A stretch of 43,017 nt of DNA from assembly GCA_049999725.1 (NCBI GenBank), contig JBNGIS010032419.1, forward strand, positions 1 through 43,017. Reading direction: 5' to 3'. The stretch comes from Haplomitrium mnioides. Taxonomy: Eukaryota > Marchantiophyta > Haplomitriopsida > Calobryales. Below the pieces are notes generated by a model. It saw only the letters and a program-made list of their open reading frames with translations, did not search any database and was not told the origin of the DNA. This document shows positions 40,830 to 43,017 of the stretch, piece after piece; within the stretch, counting starts at the first letter, position 1; the number at the start of each line of letters is the position of its first letter. Made by a program: the position numbers and the translations under genes.

Positions 40830-40958
40830 TCTAGATAGTTTTTCAACTTCCATCGCTAGAAGCCATGAATTTACTTCCTCAGGCTTGGAAGAGGTTTTAA
40901 TTCACTTCCACCTCTAGAGTACAGCCCTCCCAATTGTTGGCTCTAACTCCACTCCCTA
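40830..40958. repeat. Fragment matching the LTR of element A
   Basis: Matches 7119-7249 in the same orientation, beginning TCTAGATAGTTTTTCAACTT and including CTTCCACCTCTAGA and CAATTGTTGG. It begins exactly where element F breaks off. It is either the edge of another Tat-like insertion or the trace of a recombination that truncated F. Confidence 0.75.
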
Positions 40959-41880
40959 AACACACGTCAAATTCCTCGATAGAATTGCCCAAACGCACTA
41001 TATCCAGCCAGAACTCCAACCAAGTGTTTCATGTAGGGTTTTGTGCGGGGCTCTACGGGGGTATAGTCTCCTCACATGCTCATTTTAAGGGATTCACATC
41101 ACGGATTGACAGGAGGGGGCATCGAGGGGTGCGACACGGAGTAGGAGGAGAAACACAACGAGCAGAGGCTACCATGGAGGAGGTATGGAGATGTTGCGGC
41201 TGGGCGAGAGGGGCTAGAGACTTGGGTGGACAATGGAGTCGCGGATGGCACACGGGTGGACCAAATCTTTGGAGGTGCTGCTAGGGCCAAGCAAAACCTT
41301 TTTCCAAGAACTCGCAAGCGGAGTCATTTTTCTTCAAATCACAATGGGTGGGAGGTACCTATGAGTGTACCCATGTCTTTGGGCCTTCACTCCTCCGCTA
41401 ACTTTAACCTAACATTAGCTGACGCTAACAAAACAAGAGCCGCACGCTTAAGGCTCCTCCCTTTTGACCAAGACTTCCCCCTAATTTTAGAGGCTCTTAA
41501 AGTGGAGCCTCCACAAAGTAGCCTTTTAGTCCTTGTGCTTTTCTTTTGTAGTTAGATCTTTGTTTTAATTTGTCACTTAACCTAGTTTAGTTATGTTTTC
41601 ATTTGTCTCTTGTACTTTCCTTAACTTAGTTCATTTTTTCCATTTGTCATTTTCTTTGTTTTGCTTTCTCCCTTGCAATAAAAACCGTGGCCTCATTTCT
41701 TCACCTTCTTGCCCTACGTTTGCTTCCCCTGCGCTGCGAACCTCTTGTGCACAATGCCACTGTGCCTCCTCCTTCCCATCCTCAAGTGCACAAATACCAC
41801 CCAACGATTAATCTCAATGGGAACCATACTCAAAGATTCATCCTAACCTTTTGAAATTCCTCTGCGCAATATATTGCTGC
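40959..41880. other. Unassigned, GC-richer sequence
   Basis: No supportable gene. Base composition changes at about 41040 from AT-rich to mixed. A stretch at about 41540-41700 is T-rich, and GCAATAAAAACC near 41676 resembles a polyadenylation or LTR signal. It could be the rest of another long LTR, but only 40830-40958 matches A. Confidence 0.35.
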
Positions 41881-42520
41881 AAATACCTACTTGTTGTCCC
41901 TATACATGAATTGAACTCCACCATAATGCCCCTTCTTTTTGTCTTGGTGAACCACTGGCTCCAGAGCCATATCTGTTATCCCAATCAATGCCATCGTCAT
42001 CGCGGTCCGCATCATTCCTTTCATAAGCCGTTTCCTTCAGAATTCCTACGCCGCTCTCCACAATCCGCACAATACTACTAGGAACACTGTGCACGTGTCC
42101 GTTTCATTCGCCCTACACCTCTCTCTCCCTATCTCTACCACGCTCCCGATCCTTGTCATAATCTCGATCTCTATGGTGTTGAGAATGCACGTGATGATGC
42201 CCATGCTCCGCCATACTGTTCTCTCTATCACCCATACCCCGCTCCTCTCCACTCTTCTCGCTGCTATCGCACTGAATTGGCCCCTGTTGGGACTAATTTC
42301 TCTTCTACCCTCCCATGTTGGCCCATGTTTTACCTCGTTCATCTGCATCGACAAATCCTCCCCTTACGCGATTCGATTTACCCTCGGCCAGCTTCTTTGC
42401 AATTCAAATTCATGTCCTCCCCAGATCGTTCTGAATTTCCGCTACTTACCCCCCCTCTAATTGAACCCTCCCACCAACTCGATCCAATGCCTCCACCCTA
42501 CGCATCAATTTTGCGCATTC
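41880..42520 (-). pseudogene. Decayed Arg/Asp/Glu/His-rich coding stretch, minus strand
   Basis: Read from 42420 down: HEFELQRSWPRVNRIA-stop, then GEDLSMQMNEVKHGPTWEGR, REISPNRGQFSAIAARRVER, and after a frame change GDRENSMAEHGHHHVHSQHH followed by RDRDYDKDRERGRDRERE, then DRDDDGIDWDNRYGSGASGS. The low-complexity RD/RE run and conserved-looking text suggest a fragment of an RNA-processing-type host protein or a captured copy. I cannot name the family. Single-frame continuity of up to about 100 codons with plausible composition is the only support. The opposing plus-strand frame is likely its antisense. Confidence 0.35.
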
Positions 42521-42888
42521 GATTTGAACCTTCCTGCACTCAATCCTTTGTGGTCAATCCTCCCTCAGTCGCTCTGCTCGCACCAACTCATCCCTCGCAA
42601 AATTGTCCTCCCTCCAAAATTCGAATTGGCCCCTCTGCACGCATCGCCTTGCCCACGCTCATCCATGCGATCTCGCTGGGCCCCCTTGCTCTCCCTTGCT
42701 CGTCTCTATTCCTCGCCGCAACGCGTCTCTCGCTCTCTCCTTCGATCTTCTCTGTTCATCACAGCGCCTCCCTTTCTCACAAGTCCTTCCCGATCGATCC
42801 TTCTCTCGAACCCCCTTCCTCGCTCTCGCTGATGTTGCACTTGTCGTCTCCCCTTGCATCGTGTGCATGCTCTTGCATGTTGCACTTG

Positions 42889-43017
42889 CGACAGAGAGGA
42901 AGGCTAGGGAGGGAGATTTAGGGAAGAGAAAGGGAAAGGGAAAGAGGAAAGAAAGTGAGAGAAAGGAGAAGGGAAGGGAAGAAGGAAAGGGAAGAGAAAG
43001 AGAAAGGAGGAGAGAGG
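42889..43017. repeat. Purine-rich (GA/GGGAAA) tract
   Basis: About 130 bases of almost pure G and A on the plus strand (C/T on the minus strand), running off the window. Its C/T-rich complement would sit upstream of the minus-strand stretch at 41880-42520, as plant 5' UTRs or promoters often do, but it may be a simple repeat. Confidence 0.7.

Noticed and set aside
42277-42921. A 214-codon plus-strand open frame rich in Pro, Ser and Leu
   Set aside because: It lies opposite the purine-rich minus-strand sequence, has no domain, and its composition is what C/T-rich DNA gives by chance.

Overview
The window looks like transposon-dense nuclear DNA of a land plant. It carries Ty3/gypsy elements of two plant-type lineages, a chromodomain-bearing lineage with a tRNA-iMet-like primer site and a long-LTR Tat/Athila-like lineage. 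It also has GT-AG introns and C-to-T decay of the kind expected from cytosine methylation. I cannot name the species. I found no intact host gene, no tRNA or rRNA gene and no CRISPR array. Every recognisable reading frame is broken, and coordinates of degenerate pieces are approximate.

Layout, left to right. (A) 1-9153, minus strand: a nearly complete Tat/Athila-like Ty3/gypsy element with gag, protease, RT, RNase H and integrase. Its 3' LTR is cut by the window edge and its 5' LTR is complete (6434-9153). (B) 9154-11029, plus strand: the 3' half of a chromovirus (integrase, chromodomain, 3' LTR) into which A inserted. 11030-13084 is unassigned apart from an LTR-like piece. (D) about 13085-14692 and 25872-26332, minus strand: two halves of one chromovirus, split by element E. 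(E) 14700-25868: an 11.2 kb DNA-transposon-like element with two divergent genes. 26333-28735 is unassigned. (F) 28736-40829: a second, diverged and truncated copy of E in inverted orientation, itself interrupted by (C) 34792-38824, a chromovirus with both LTRs. 40830-40958 is a fragment of the A-type LTR. 40959-43017 is a different, GC- and pyrimidine-richer sequence with a decayed Arg/Asp/Glu/His-rich coding stretch and a terminal purine tract.

The most interesting object is the E/F family. One gene (gene 2) encodes a protein with a QLDN / ENKN / G-H-T-H-x-x-I-D-Q-x-F-S signature that I associate with DUF7869-type transposon proteins. The divergent gene (gene 1) has several introns. It encodes a ParB/sulfiredoxin-like domain followed, in later exons, by a permuted (beta-class) N6-adenine/N4-cytosine DNA-methyltransferase-like domain, with a DIPY motif before an FGSST/VEYD motif. 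Introns and flanks of both genes carry position-specific arrays of a short CpG-rich palindrome with the core ATGCGCGCAT, against an AT-rich background. The architecture suggests a eukaryotic transposon combining a transposase-like protein, a ParB-methyltransferase protein and its own repeated palindromic sites. Any functional link between the ParB-like domain and the palindromes is inference.
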